Shown here: one piece after another, positions 12,405-23,178 of the stretch
How positions within the stretch are numbered: the first letter of the stretch is position 1
Layout of the letters: each line of letters starts with the position of its first letter
Origin: Panorpa germanica
Lineage: Eukaryota > Arthropoda > Insecta > Mecoptera > Panorpidae
Assembly: GCA_963678705.1 (NCBI GenBank)
Contig: OY783210.1
Location: 13,579,331 to 13,643,330 of the forward strand
Length of the DNA stretch: 64,000 nucleotides
Direction of reading: 5' to 3'
Translations under genes and position numbers: made by a program
The notes under the pieces: generated by a model
What the model was told of the DNA's origin: nothing
What the model saw: the letters and a program-made list of their open reading frames with translations, nothing else
Database searches by the model: none

Positions 12405-12749
12405 CAATTTTTTATTATTTTTGAATAATAAATTAATCTTTAATTAATAAATATATTTCTCATGTGCTGTAGACTTACACCCGTAGAGCCATCTGTGGAC
12501 TGAAGTTTCAATGAAGAAAATGACAATGTTAAAACGTCAAATAATATTTTGACATGAAGATTTTATAATTAAATTAATAGTGGTAGACATTATGTATTTA
12601 TAAAATTTTAAACAATAAATCTTTATTAATAAATTTCTAAGCTATGCATTTAATATATAATTTAAAGTTAATCTCTCACTGTTTATAATAATTAAGTGAA
12701 TCATAACCTCTACTTTTAATAGAATTGTTAGTAATCATTTAGCATAACA
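12405..12749 (+). promoter_or_regulatory. Upstream region of the TMX3-like gene
   Basis: A 345-bp intergenic stretch. GTCAAATAATATTTTGACATG near 12536-12556 holds a TTTGACA and an imperfect inverted partner about 200 bp before the start codon, echoing the cluster at 11381-11440. Nothing else stands out. Confidence 0.35.
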
Positions 12750-14728
12750 ATGATTTATAAACTATGTGTAGCATTTGTATTTATGTTAGGTAAGTTAACA
12801 GCTTTTGTTATTTTTTGTTAAGCTTAAATTTTTCTCTTATTCAATTATATCTTTATTTTTACAGTGATATCAAATACACATACCTCTCGAGTTCTTGAAC
12901 TAAGTGACCGAATTTCTGAAATTCGAGTAGAAGGGCAATGGCTAGTAATGTTTTACGCACCCTGGTGCTCTCATTGTAAAAGACTAGAACCCGTGTGGGC
13001 TCATGTTGCCCAATCCCTTCATAACACAAATGTACGAGTCGGAAGAATCGATTGCACCAGATATACTCATGTTGCCACTAAGTTTAAAATACAAGGATTT
13101 CCTACAATTATGTTGTTAGTTAAATTAATAATAATATATCTTAGAATTATTTCTTACACCCCTATTTGTATTTTTTCCAATGTCGGTAAACATTAGGCGG
13201 TTTTATTATTAGCTGAAATATTTGTTCAAAATAGTATCGTCCAATGTTGAACGGCGTTGAAAACAAATTTCAAAATAGAGACCTCAGAAAAGGAAATAGT
13301 AATGTATATACTATGTTTAAATATATATAAAGTTATACATTTAATTTATTTCTCATCAGCCTAAAAAGTGATACCGAACATATTTATAATGGGGACAGAA
13401 CAAAAGAGGAACTTCTATTATTTGCACAGCGTATGGCTGGACCACCTGTTCAGGGAGTACAACGTTCGGAAAGTTTAACAGCGTTAAAAGAAACACAAGA
13501 TGTATTTTTCGTATATACTGGTAGACAAGAAGGACCCCTATGGGTTAGTATTTGCGATCAATTATTACCCAATTTTGAATATTATTTTTATTAAAACTAT
13601 AATATTTCCAGGATTCTTATTATTCTATTTCTGAAGCATTCCAACCATTTGGTTTTTTCTATGCTACATCCGTAGAAGCTGCAAAGTATCATTTCTTCAT
13701 TGATGATTCATTACCTACAGTGATTGTTGTTAAAGAAAAGGAACATTATGCATTCCCAAGTAAAGCTTATATTTATAAATTTTATTTCCACAAAATGTAT
13801 ATCGATTATTGTCAAACTTATGTAATTTTAAAGTAGATCAATATTACACCAACCCTGAAGACTTGAATTCAACACTATATCGATGGATTAATGAAGAAAG
13901 ATTCAGTGTCTTCCCTAAAATTACACGAGGAAATATAAATCAAATACTTCAAACTAGGAAGAACATTGTTCTGGCTGTAGTAGAAGAAAATAAACTGAGT
14001 GAAATAGATTCCGATCAAGTTGAATTTAGAGATATGGTTGAATCTGTGATACGGTTTGTAATATTTCATTTGTTAAATTAATTTGAATTTTAGACTGATA
14101 TAATGAACATGTATAACTTAAATATAAATTACAGCCAGAAACGAGATAAATTTCATTCCAATTTCCAATTCGGCTGGATAGGGACTCCTGATTTAGCGAA
14201 TTCTATAGCCATGACTGACTTACCAGTTCCGCATTTGTTGGTGTTAAATTCAACTACAAATCATCATCATTTACCTGAGGATGATCCTACGCGACTCACG
14301 CCAGAAGCTCTAACAATATTCCTGGAACAAATTCATAACCAAACAGCTCCTGTACAGTTTGCATACTTTAATTTCAAAGTTACAAAAGATACATCTATGC
14401 GTCACAGTATATATAACCTTTCTTTTTAGATCTATGGAGGTGATACTTGGCATGTTCGCGTCTATCGTTCTTTATATGAAGCCAAATCTTCCTTGGGCGA
14501 TATGTGGAAAGGAAATCCAGTTTTGACTTCAGTTTTATTTGGGCTACCTCTTGGATTTCTTGCACTAATTTGTTACTCAATTTGTTGTTCTGATATTTTA
14601 GATGCTGAAGAAGAGTCTGATAACGGTAATTTTTTTTGAACATTAATTGAATATGCTGTAAAATAACGAATATCTAAAAATATTTTTGATTTATTCCAGA
14701 AGAAGGAGGCCATGAAAAGAACGAATAA
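12750..14728 (+). CDS. TMX3: Thioredoxin-related transmembrane protein, TMX3-like protein disulfide isomerase
   Basis: Eight exons: 12750-12789, 12865-13114, 13360-13543, 13612-13759, 13834-14053, 14135-14351, 14430-14625, 14700-14728, giving 427 residues. A short signal peptide (MIYKLCVAFVFML, crossing the first intron) precedes a thioredoxin domain with the active site WCSHC (Cys48, Cys51) and the cis-proline motif GFPT. Two further thioredoxin-like domains without CxxC follow. One membrane segment lies near residues 384-406 (VLTSVLFGLPLGFLALICYS), then a short cytosolic acidic tail ending HEKNE. TMX3 proteins oxidise or isomerise disulfides in the ER lumen. The donor of exon 6 is the least certain: one at 14378 would add nine residues. 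The exon 2 donor is a weak GTTAGT. Confidence 0.9.
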
Positions 14729-15282
14729 ACAGACACCGATTGATTATGATCAGAGCCCTAAAATATTCAAATTCCATTCTATCTAGTATAAATTTGTCAC
14801 AGATTCCATCCTATCCAGTGTTAAGTTGTCTATTGTGCGGGGCTGGATAATTTAACTGCCTGAATATGTCTGTCAGGCCTGATTATGATTAATATTAATC
14901 TAATAATTTACTTAACTTGACGTTTTTAAAAGTGCAAAAAAAGTTAATTATACATTCTAGTCATATGTAGGTCTTTTTTAGTCTTAATATTTAGTATTTG
15001 TATTTATTGTGAAATAAGTTTGAAACTATTTATAATGGTCTTAAATAATGAATATTAAAAAATAAAACATGGTAGGGTAATTTTTTTTATTGTTAGTAAG
15101 CGTTATCACAAAATTATTACAATAACATATTAATTTTTCATCTCAAAATTTTTATATATCAGTCAAAGTATAATACTTTATAATTAGCAATAAAAATACT
15201 AAAATTGATAAAAAATTATACAGTAACTTTTTTTATTTAAATATTATTTCTAAAATTAAATGGGGAAACGATTGCTTATAAT
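14729..15282. other. 3' UTR of the TMX3-like gene and spacer
   Basis: AT-rich. An AATAAA at 15061-15066 is a plausible polyadenylation signal for the TMX3-like transcript, 333 bp after its stop. Otherwise nothing is visible. Confidence 0.45.
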
Positions 15283-15548
15283 CCGCTAAATACAAAACAT
15301 GGATGTTACATTATATTCATGTAATATTATACTTAAATGAAACAGGTATATTTAATCTAAGGGTCTTTTTATAGCTATATTAAAACTTTTTAATCTTGTA
15401 AAAGGTGTTCTTTGAGACTGTAATCCCTAAAAGGGTATTCTTACCAAGTTTTATGATTAAGCTTTTTTCAAAAAGCTGAAAATAGGTCACAAAAGGTCTC
15501 TTCTTTTGTTAGATACACCTTAAAGGCATATAACTGTATTTAGCGGGG
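15283..15548. mobile_element. Small TIR element
   Basis: Starts CCGCTAAATACA and ends TGTATTTAGCGG, a 12-bp perfect inverted pair about 266 bp apart, with no coding capacity. It lies between the convergent 3' ends of the TMX3-like and PDCD5 genes. No second copy was noticed and the target duplication is unclear. Confidence 0.5.
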
Positions 15549-15714
15549 GATTTAGTAAATATTTACCAAATATACAATATATTTAAAAGCATGCAATATT
15601 TGAAGCATTAGGAAAATTATTCTGGAAGAAAAGTTTTATGTTTTTGAATTTATAAAATCAAGAAATCAAACTGAAGTTCACACCCGCCTTATTTGAGAAA
15701 AAAAGCAAATTTTG

Positions 15715-15890
15715 TTATTGTACAAAATAATTTTTATTAGTATAAAGAGACGCTTAACAAAAACATTATATATCTTATGTTAATAATGAGTAGGGTGCAA
15801 TGTTATAAAAGAGCTCACAGCAGTAACAACAATTAAAAATCATCAATAGAATCTAGAGTAGCTCTTTTACTAAACTTGAAGCAGTAGGTT
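15715..15890 (-). pseudogene. Decayed tandem copy of the PDCD5 terminal exon and 3' UTR
   Basis: Matches the segment 15935-16115 with a spacing of about 220 bp. On the - strand, 15877-15833 reads KFSKRATLDSIDDF-stop, next to KFDRRRAALDSDDDDL-stop in PDCD5. The UTR also matches, including a TTATGTTAATAATGAGTA stretch, and the copy keeps its own AATAAA on the - strand (15738-15733). Immediately upstream of the matching codons the frame meets a stop (TAA), and I see no intact acceptor, so it is most simply a truncated duplicate. An alternative last exon is possible but less likely. Confidence 0.6.
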
Positions 15891-15940
15891 TAGTTGAAAA
15901 AAAAAATGGACTGGTCGGTTTAAGTATTGTACAAATTATA

Positions 15941-15946
15941 TTTATT
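15941..15946 (-). terminator. Polyadenylation signal of PDCD5
   Basis: AATAAA on the - strand, about 107 bases after the PDCD5 stop. The duplicated 3' end has an equivalent hexamer at 15733-15738. Confidence 0.55.
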
Positions 15947-16052
15947 AATATAAAGTGCAGCATAAGAAATATGTAAATAAAAGATCGGATATTTTATGTT
16001 AATAATGAGTAAGATGCGCTTAATGCGGTATGAAAGGCACAATGATAGTGAA

Positions 16053-16652
16053 TCAAAGATCGTCATCGTCAGAATCTAGAGCAGCTCTCCTTCTATCAAA
16101 CTTAACGCTAGTTTGCTTCATCGACATTTGTTTGTTTATACTTTCTAGTAATCCAATAAGCTGGGTTTCATCGATCTGTCCACGAATTTGCCCAGTTTGA
16201 GCCATCTGACATATCATTTTCTCAATCATATCTGCTTTTTCCGGTTTACTTATTTTGATTGTATTTACTAAAATGTCAAATTAAGAACATATTTTGAATG
16301 GTGATTTAAGTCATACATATTTTAGTTAACTAATTGAATACAACGTTAAAACGCGTATATCTAAGTTAATTCTTACATCTTGCTCTAGCTGCTTGGTTTA
16401 AGACTTGTTGTAAAATCATATGTTTGGTTTCTTCTAGTTTAGCACGATCTTCTTGTGCTTTTTGTTGATCTTCGCCTCCACCCTAAACAATAAGATCTTC
16501 TTCTATTATATCAGTCACAGAGGCATGTGGGTTGATTATAACCACAATTTTACAAATTGCAAATATAACTAAATTTTATTACTTACACCATATTGCGATT
16601 GAAGTTGAGCCAGCCTTTGCTTACGAATTGCTTCTAACTCAGGGTCTGACAT
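16053..16652 (-). CDS. PDCD5: Programmed cell death protein 5 (PDCD5 / TFAR19 family)
   Basis: Three exons on the - strand: 16652-16587, 16482-16377 and 16267-16053, all GT/AG and in phase, giving 128 residues, the usual family length. It begins MSDPELEAIRKQRLAQLQSQ, followed by a glycine run (GGGG) before the charged helix, the conserved core KPEKADMIEKMI and QTGQIRGQIDE, and ends RRAALDSDDDDL. The family is a small conserved DNA- and chaperonin-interacting helical protein. The start is the only upstream methionine in frame. Its upstream region is shared with a candidate + strand gene at 17303 and contains ATTTGACAC near 16828. A decayed duplicate of its 3' end lies just downstream. Confidence 0.95.
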
Positions 16653-17302
16653 TTTTATAAATTAATTAAAAGGAATTTTACAATTATCTTAAATAGCTTT
16701 TTTTGAGGAAAACTACAAAAAATGTTTCATTGACATTGACTGAGTGACAGAATTTGTCGGTAAAGAAGATATTACAAATAATATATCCAATTTATATTGT
16801 GTACGAAATGAGACGCGGAATAATTATTTGACACTTGTCTAAATTGCACTGTTTCTATGTTATTAACAATGTAATTGTTTTTAAAAATAAGCAACTATTG
16901 TGTTCAATAAATATAGTGATAAAATGATAAGTTTTTTGATAATGTAAGTGTATGTGATTTTAATATCTAACTCTTTCGTTATTTAAGGTAAGTTTTAATT
17001 GAGAAATAGATACTACCTGTTGTTAATTTTTTTGTAGGTTATGTTATTAAATATGATTTAAAAAGTATTAGATTATTATTATAAATGTTGTTGATGTTAT
17101 TATATGCTTATGTTATTACATTTTATTAAATATTATATTGCATTTCGCAAATATATTTAGCAACATCATTTATTTATTTAATTTGTAACAACTTCTTTTC
17201 TTTTGACACAAGTTTCTTAAAAAAATAATTAACCGCGTAAATAAAATAATGTGTTAACTTTTGTGTTTTGTGTATATATTAAACAAAGTGCAGTGAAAAG
17301 AA
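16653..17302. promoter_or_regulatory. Upstream region shared by PDCD5 and a candidate divergent gene
   Basis: 650 bp between the PDCD5 start (-) and the candidate start at 17303 (+). It contains a TTTGACA near 16829 and TGACA repeats near 16733-16750, in keeping with the motif at the other promoters here. The rest is very AT-rich. Confidence 0.4.
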
Positions 17303-17339
17303 ATGCAGCCTGTTCCAGTTTCCAGAAATACTTATAAAG
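17303..17339 (+). CDS. Candidate first coding exon of a long-intron gene
   Basis: ATG opens MQPVPVSRNTYK and runs straight into a donor, AAAG|GTAATA, leaving one base over. The micro-exon at 21995-22042 can be entered in that phase. The reading is short and I do not recognise the protein. Support comes from its position divergent to PDCD5, the good donor and the phase match; the evidence is suggestive only. Confidence 0.35.
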
Positions 17340-18237
17340 GTAATACTCAATACAAATTATATACTATTTACTATAACCAACTATTTTTTTAATTTACTTA
17401 AAAATAAACAAAATTAAACAGTCCCCTTTTCCCCTTTGTTTATAATCTTAATTCCTATCAATAGGTATAAATCGTTGCTATTTAAAATTTTAAAGCTATT
17501 CAAGAAAGCATTTGTAACTATTTAATAATTTCTTTAATTTATTTCGGGCTCTACTTGTTTCCATTTTTTCGCAATGAACTTTTTCCTCAGTGTGCTAAAA
17601 ACGTTAGAACTTTTAAGTACATATATATACAATTAGATACGATTGTAAAATAGCAATATTTTTTGATGTGAATATATAATGTGTGTTTATGAATTTGTTA
17701 TAAGTGTATAAATAAATTCAAAGTGACTCAAGATTTGACGTATTTTCGCGTTATTTATTTTAATTGTGACAGTAACATAAAATATATGTGAAAATAATAT
17801 TTGAAGCTTCCACACATACTAGTGTCTGCCTGGTATGTGTCATAAATGAATATTGCTTCTAAATTTACCACACGCTGGCGAGGCCGCCTTGTGACAAGAA
17901 CTAGTGTATGATGGTGAAGCAGTGATGGCCAAACGGGGCTCACAACAAACGTTGCATGTGGAATACTGAAATTATTATGTTATAATCTTAATATTACACT
18001 CAAGTGCTTATTTGAAAATAGACCAGCTTAGCTTGAAATAATTGTGGTAGTAAATATATGAGGCAGTTATTTTTAGTGTAGTTCGGTCGTTTCGAAAGTG
18101 ATTATATTATGGCTACTACATCTTTAGAATAGGCGTTTTACATATAAAAATTTTCTATTTGTCGATGTTAATAAAAAGGATATTAATCTAACAATTTAAC
18201 TCTAACATATTAGGTCAATTTTAGCTTAAACAACCAT
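17340..18237. other. No gene seen
   Basis: AT-rich DNA. A richer block at 17820-17945 (around the GGCGAGGCCGCCTTGTGAC tract) has no coherent open frame. It would be intron if the exon at 17303 is real. Confidence 0.4.
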
Positions 18238-18652
18238 CCCAGTAAACAATTTGGACTCACTTTGACATATTAAAGATGCGTATAAGTTTTTTGTCATGAA
18301 ACAATACAATTTGATTTCACTTGTTCAAGAGAAATGTCAGTGATATGAACTACAAATGGTAAAATCACTTGATCTGGCCTCACTACCGTGCCAATATTGA
18401 ATAAAGTTGCAAATAAACTATGAAAGTGTAACAGAGACAGATATATCTTGTTTCTTTTTCTGTGATATTCTGGTTTTATCTCTACTAAAATAAATATTAT
18501 CAAATGCAATAGAGACAACAACTATATCTCTATTTAATTGTATGATGTTGGAAAGAGAAAGAATATTCTTTTAACTAGGTGACATCTATTAAGAATTGAT
18601 TTCTTGACTAGAACTTCACCTAGCTATGCTATTTCACCAAAATGTTTAGTGG
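18238..18652 (+). mobile_element. Family H TIR element, copy 1
   Basis: Begins CCCAGTAAACAATTTGGAC and ends ACCAAAATGTTTAGTGG, so its ends resemble those of family B, but the inside is different. Related sequence recurs at 35408-35775 (same orientation) and about 44080-44512 (inverse). No coding capacity. Confidence 0.6.
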
Positions 18653-19427
18653 AGGGACAATATTCAAATCCAATTAAAATGTATTGGATACTTACTCTTA
18701 AATATAGCAGCTTGACGTCAACGTCTAATCGACTGTGTTTTTCACTTGTGACTTTTTTTTAATGTGAAATATATGTACGTGTAATATATTTAATAACTAA
18801 TTTATTAAAAAATAAAATTGTTTTTTTTAAATAATAATTACTGAAATATATTGCCTTCAAATCTAATAAACACACGCACAGATCGTTTTATTATATCTAT
18901 ATGTTTTTTTACTGTGTGCTACCAATTTCTTTAATCCTGCAGTATAGACAAATAGTTAAAATACTTCGTCTTTAGCAGCTGTTTTATTATACAAATACAT
19001 GTATATGTTTATGTATATATATATACATAAAATATAATCTACAATTTTCCGGAAATAGAAAATGCCGTGTTAAACCCTGGCATGTTACGAATACTTTAAG
19101 AAGATTTCAGTGGCGTTTCTATTAAAATTTAATTAGAAATTAAAAATGTATTAAGAATATTAAAGCACATATTTTGTAACTTTATAAAGTTAAGATGAAA
19201 ATAAGATAGTTTCATATTTAATGGAGATGAGAAAAACTTACAAAATATATATTCAAATATTCCAATATATATATTTCCAAAACTGCAATCTTTCAGTAGC
19301 TAAGAAAAGAAAGATATTTGGTCTAGGAAATATAAAAGAATATATATTCCTAAGCAGAGCGGGTTTTATAATACTGGTATAGGCCTTTTTTGGCCTTATA
19401 ATCTGTTTACATTTATTTCTCATCTCA
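18653..19427. other. No gene seen
   Basis: AT-rich with short poly(A), poly(T) and a TATATATATA run near 19014-19025. No shared repeat found. Confidence 0.4.
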
Positions 19428-19673
19428 TTTGACTTGATTATTTCGACTACCAACAACTAGAAAACATTATCACAGCACTGACCTAATCAACAAATAACTG
19501 ACGTATAAAATGCATTTCACGTCATACGAATGGCCGACCATTTCTTGCTATGCTATATCTCCGTCAACATTTAAATATTTAATAAAATAGACACGCCGAT
19601 ACACATTTATAATCATCAATTTCAATCAACAATTGAAAAATCGGCCACTAAAAAATGAGGACACAAGCCCATT
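19428..19673 (+). mobile_element. Family A element, copy A2 (3' half only)
   Basis: Matches the last ~245 bp of the other family A copies, ending ATGAGGACACAAGCCCATT. The 5' half, including the left terminal repeat, is missing. Truncated relic. Confidence 0.75.
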
Positions 19674-19694
19674 TAAAACTATCTCTAGATTATA

Positions 19695-19960
19695 TTCCTT
19701 CTTTCTACTGTTTCTCGTTACTTTCGCCGTCCGTACTCTTCTTTCCTCTGTCCTTGCAGTATCTCCTCCAGGTTTACTGCACTTTTCATCTTCTCCTAAC
19801 ATCTACTCTTAATATGCTCTAACGTTTCAGCTCTTTCTCTGCTCCCCAGTACCTATTGCTCCTTTCTTCATTCTCAAGTCTAAACCCCACGATCATTTTT
19901 TTTCTTTCCTACCGTGTTATTCTTATTATTTCATTCTTTTCTAAAAAATATGTATAACCG
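19695..19960 (-). repeat. Pyrimidine-rich tract, possible degenerate family G member
   Basis: The + strand is strongly C/T-rich (CTTTCTACTG, TTTCGCCGTCCG, CTCTGTCCTTGCAGTATCTCC). It resembles the pyrimidine strand of the tract at 33605-33730 and, more loosely, those at 30355-30500 and 57830-58350. Alignment is needed to confirm membership. Confidence 0.35.
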
Positions 19961-21994
19961 GCTTTCCTTTTAACAATCTAAATTCAACAAATACTGATAT
20001 CACGAAAACCGAACTTAAACTTCAACATCAATGTAATATGTAGTAGATTGAATGTTACGCCCCTGGAACGTATACTTCTATATAAACAAACTCAATAGAG
20101 ATATATTTCGTTAGCTGGCCTACCATCTCGCATGTGTGTCGTCTCCACTCAACGTATATTTTATGGCAAGTATCAATACAAACCGTCCGGTCCGTCCACA
20201 ATCCACGACACGACCAAATTGTATTCGTTATTAATATTACGTTAAAAGCCTGTGTGACAATCAGTAAGGTCCCAACAGTCTGTATAATAATATCACTTGC
20301 AAGCAATGTTTGCTAAATTATTATAACAATTGAAATAAGGTATATACTACAATATAAAATATACCGTGACAATGTAAAAAAAACAGTGTTCGACTCTAAA
20401 CAAAAAAGGCATTCGTGATTATATAACCTTAGTTTTTATTGTTGTTGATTCGAAATTATATATATTTATCTGTAATTCTATTCTGTTTTTGTATTTATTT
20501 TAATTTGCGTTTGTTACTCGTAAAAACATTTTTAAATTTTAGTTTTGCTATAATAAGTGCGGAGTTAAAATATTATTTAAAATTGTTTTGTTTTGTGATG
20601 ATTAGAGAATTTAAATTTGTGTGTTTAATAATATAATTGTTTATATCTATTAAAAATATTAAAATACCAAATAAAATAAAGCAGGGGTTACCAAGTTCTT
20701 AAGATATTTTGACGGGCTGGAACAATTTGTCTCACAATTTCCATTATTATTTTTTGTGCTTGTTTCTCTTCGATGGGAAAAATACCACGTTAAATTTCGT
20801 TAAGAAAAATACAAAGTTAGCTAGCACGCTTCTCTCTTCTTCCATGTTCCATTCAATAAAGATGCGTTTGATGGGAAAAAAAAGTTTATTCAATTTTTCC
20901 GTTCTAGATAAAATACATCTTCATAAATAAAAATCACAAAATGTTTCAAATTGATTAAATTTTATATATTACCCATTTGTTATAACAACATCATACTTCA
21001 AACACATAACATATACTACGTACATTTTATATAAAAAATATTATACATAGATAACATAAAAATCATATACAATTTTTTAGTTTATGAGCCTAAAATTATG
21101 TTTTTTATGTGTAAAATTACGCAAATATGTAGGAATATTACTAGGTCTTTTTACGTAAAACTTACCATTATTTTGTGGAATAATTAAATCTAATATTAAA
21201 ACTAAAGTAATAAATTATTAATTAAATGTAGTGTTTTTATTTAATTTAATTTCACTACATCACTGCTTAATAAGTTTATGATTATGTATGTCCATAACTA
21301 ATTTAATTTGATAGCAACCAAACCCAGAAAATATACACAGAAGTTTGGCGTTAAGTCTCAATGTTCACTGTCCACTGTGTCGTCTATTTAATATTTTAGT
21401 TTTGCATTTTTGGGAAATCATAACAATTTTTATCTTCAAAAACATAAAATTGCATTATTTGTTATAAGACGTTATTCCAGCAAATGAGAATATAAATAAA
21501 TGTAATAATATATTAAATTGTAAAAGTGAAATAATTCTGCTTAACAGTGTACAGTACAGCAAATTCTTTGCGTGATATAATTTTACTTTAATTAAAAACA
21601 GACTTTAAAACTTTAACCTCTCTCTCGTTACGTTTATGTAAATATGAAACTAGTGTTTATAAAAAAAAGTGAGATATCCCGTAAACTGTTGTGTTGGATT
21701 TCAATCTTCTGGGATTACAAACGCTGAACTATTTTAAATAAAATGTGAGTAATATCAATTTATATACAATTTTATAAAAATACACTAAGTACATTAGTGT
21801 TCTCTGAAATATGATACGTCTACTCATATTGTCATTATGTAAATTATGGATATGCATTATATAACATAATAAATAAGGCACTACGATGTAAACAATAGTG
21901 TAATTATGGTAATTTCCTTTTGTATGTCACGTGTACTGTTTAATTATCATTTTAATTTAAGTTTTATCAAAGTTATAAGAATTTGCTTTTTTAG
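19961..21994. other. No gene seen
   Basis: AT-rich throughout. Short open frames here have AT-driven composition and no recognisable domain. No repeat from elsewhere in the window was matched. Confidence 0.4.
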
Positions 21995-22042
21995 TAAGAG
22001 AAATTCGTGCATTATGGGCGCGCAGAAATTCATCATGGAAAG
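21995..22042 (+). CDS. Candidate micro-exon
   Basis: A 48-bp segment between a strong acceptor (TTTGCTTTTTTAG) and a moderate donor (AAAG|GTACAT). Entered with one base carried over from the exon at 17303, it reads VREIRALWARRNSSWK with no stop and is much richer in GC than its surroundings. Both phases are 1, so it could be included or skipped without a frame change. The protein is unrecognised. Confidence 0.35.
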
Positions 22043-22505
22043 GTACATAAAGGTAACCTGAATTTAAATTTTATTTTTTGAGGTTGCACTTTTTTTTTGT
22101 TTATCTTGACGACTATAACTTCCACAAAAATTTTATAAGTAGTTTTTGTAAGTAGTAATAATATTATCTACACCTATTCTTAATAACTGAATGCTGTAAT
22201 TTTTATTATAGAAGGATTATTAGCAAAACAAATCTTGAATTTTTAAATTTTTACTTTCTTTTATGTGATATAATAATCGTGTTTATTGTTATTGTTTATT
22301 TTTGATTTGTTTATTATTTTGTGAGTTATTTCTTTGCCAATCAAGGAATACATTTGTTTCATCTTCGGGAATCAAACACGCACTTAGGGATAGTGTTATA
22401 GTTCCTCGACTACACAGAGGACAAATATTAAATGTGCTATGAATGCAAATGTGTATTGAACAGACTGTACACAACAGTCCTACAGAGGAGTAAATTTAAT
22501 ATTTA

Positions 22506-23178
22506 CTAGAGTTTACCCCCGTATATAATGCGACGTCTTTTTGGCGTGTATGATTTGAATCCATTAAAATAATTCGTAATTACATTTCATATTTAATTCT
22601 ATTTTTAAATTGAAATAATAAACTCGCACAATAATAAAATAATTTTTCAATTTATGTGTTATTTGACCAACTTTTTTTTCAAAATTTCGGATTTTTTTTT
22701 CGATTCGTAAATAAGTTACCAAGGTTAACCTATATACAAAATTTCAACTTTCTAGCACAATTTTTACTCTTGGAAAATACTGCCCCCGTGCCCCCAAATA
22801 AAATTTTGAAATTTTGAATTTTTTTTATTAATAATATACCTAATTATTCTAGAATCCAGAATATAAACTTTCTCCAAAGTTCCCTACCGGGCCCCCGAAT
22901 TTCTTCAACCCCCCCTTTTTCAATTTTTGAATTTCTAATTTTTGAGAAATGTCAGCATTGAATACCTTAATACACATTCAAAATTTCAACTTTCTATCTT
23001 TTACGAATTAAAAGTAATACAGCCAAAAGTCTTACAATTTTTTTCTCTACTAAATAGGAAATTTTCAAAAAATTCCCTGGAGCCGTTTTCGAGCTACCAT
23101 ACAAAATTCGAACCAAACATATAAACATAATGAATATAAGAATATAAATATACACCTGGGACATTATAATATAGGATT
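22506..23178 (+). repeat. Family D dispersed repeat, copy 1
   Basis: Starts CTAGAGTTTACCCCCGTATA and ends ATTATAATATAGGAT. Its middle carries runs such as GTGCCCCCAAATAAAATTTTG that recur in the same order in 25380-26070. No coding capacity. The ACTAG-type start and TATAATATAGGAT-type end are shared with the insertion at 37600-38849, suggesting one broad class. Confidence 0.65.
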
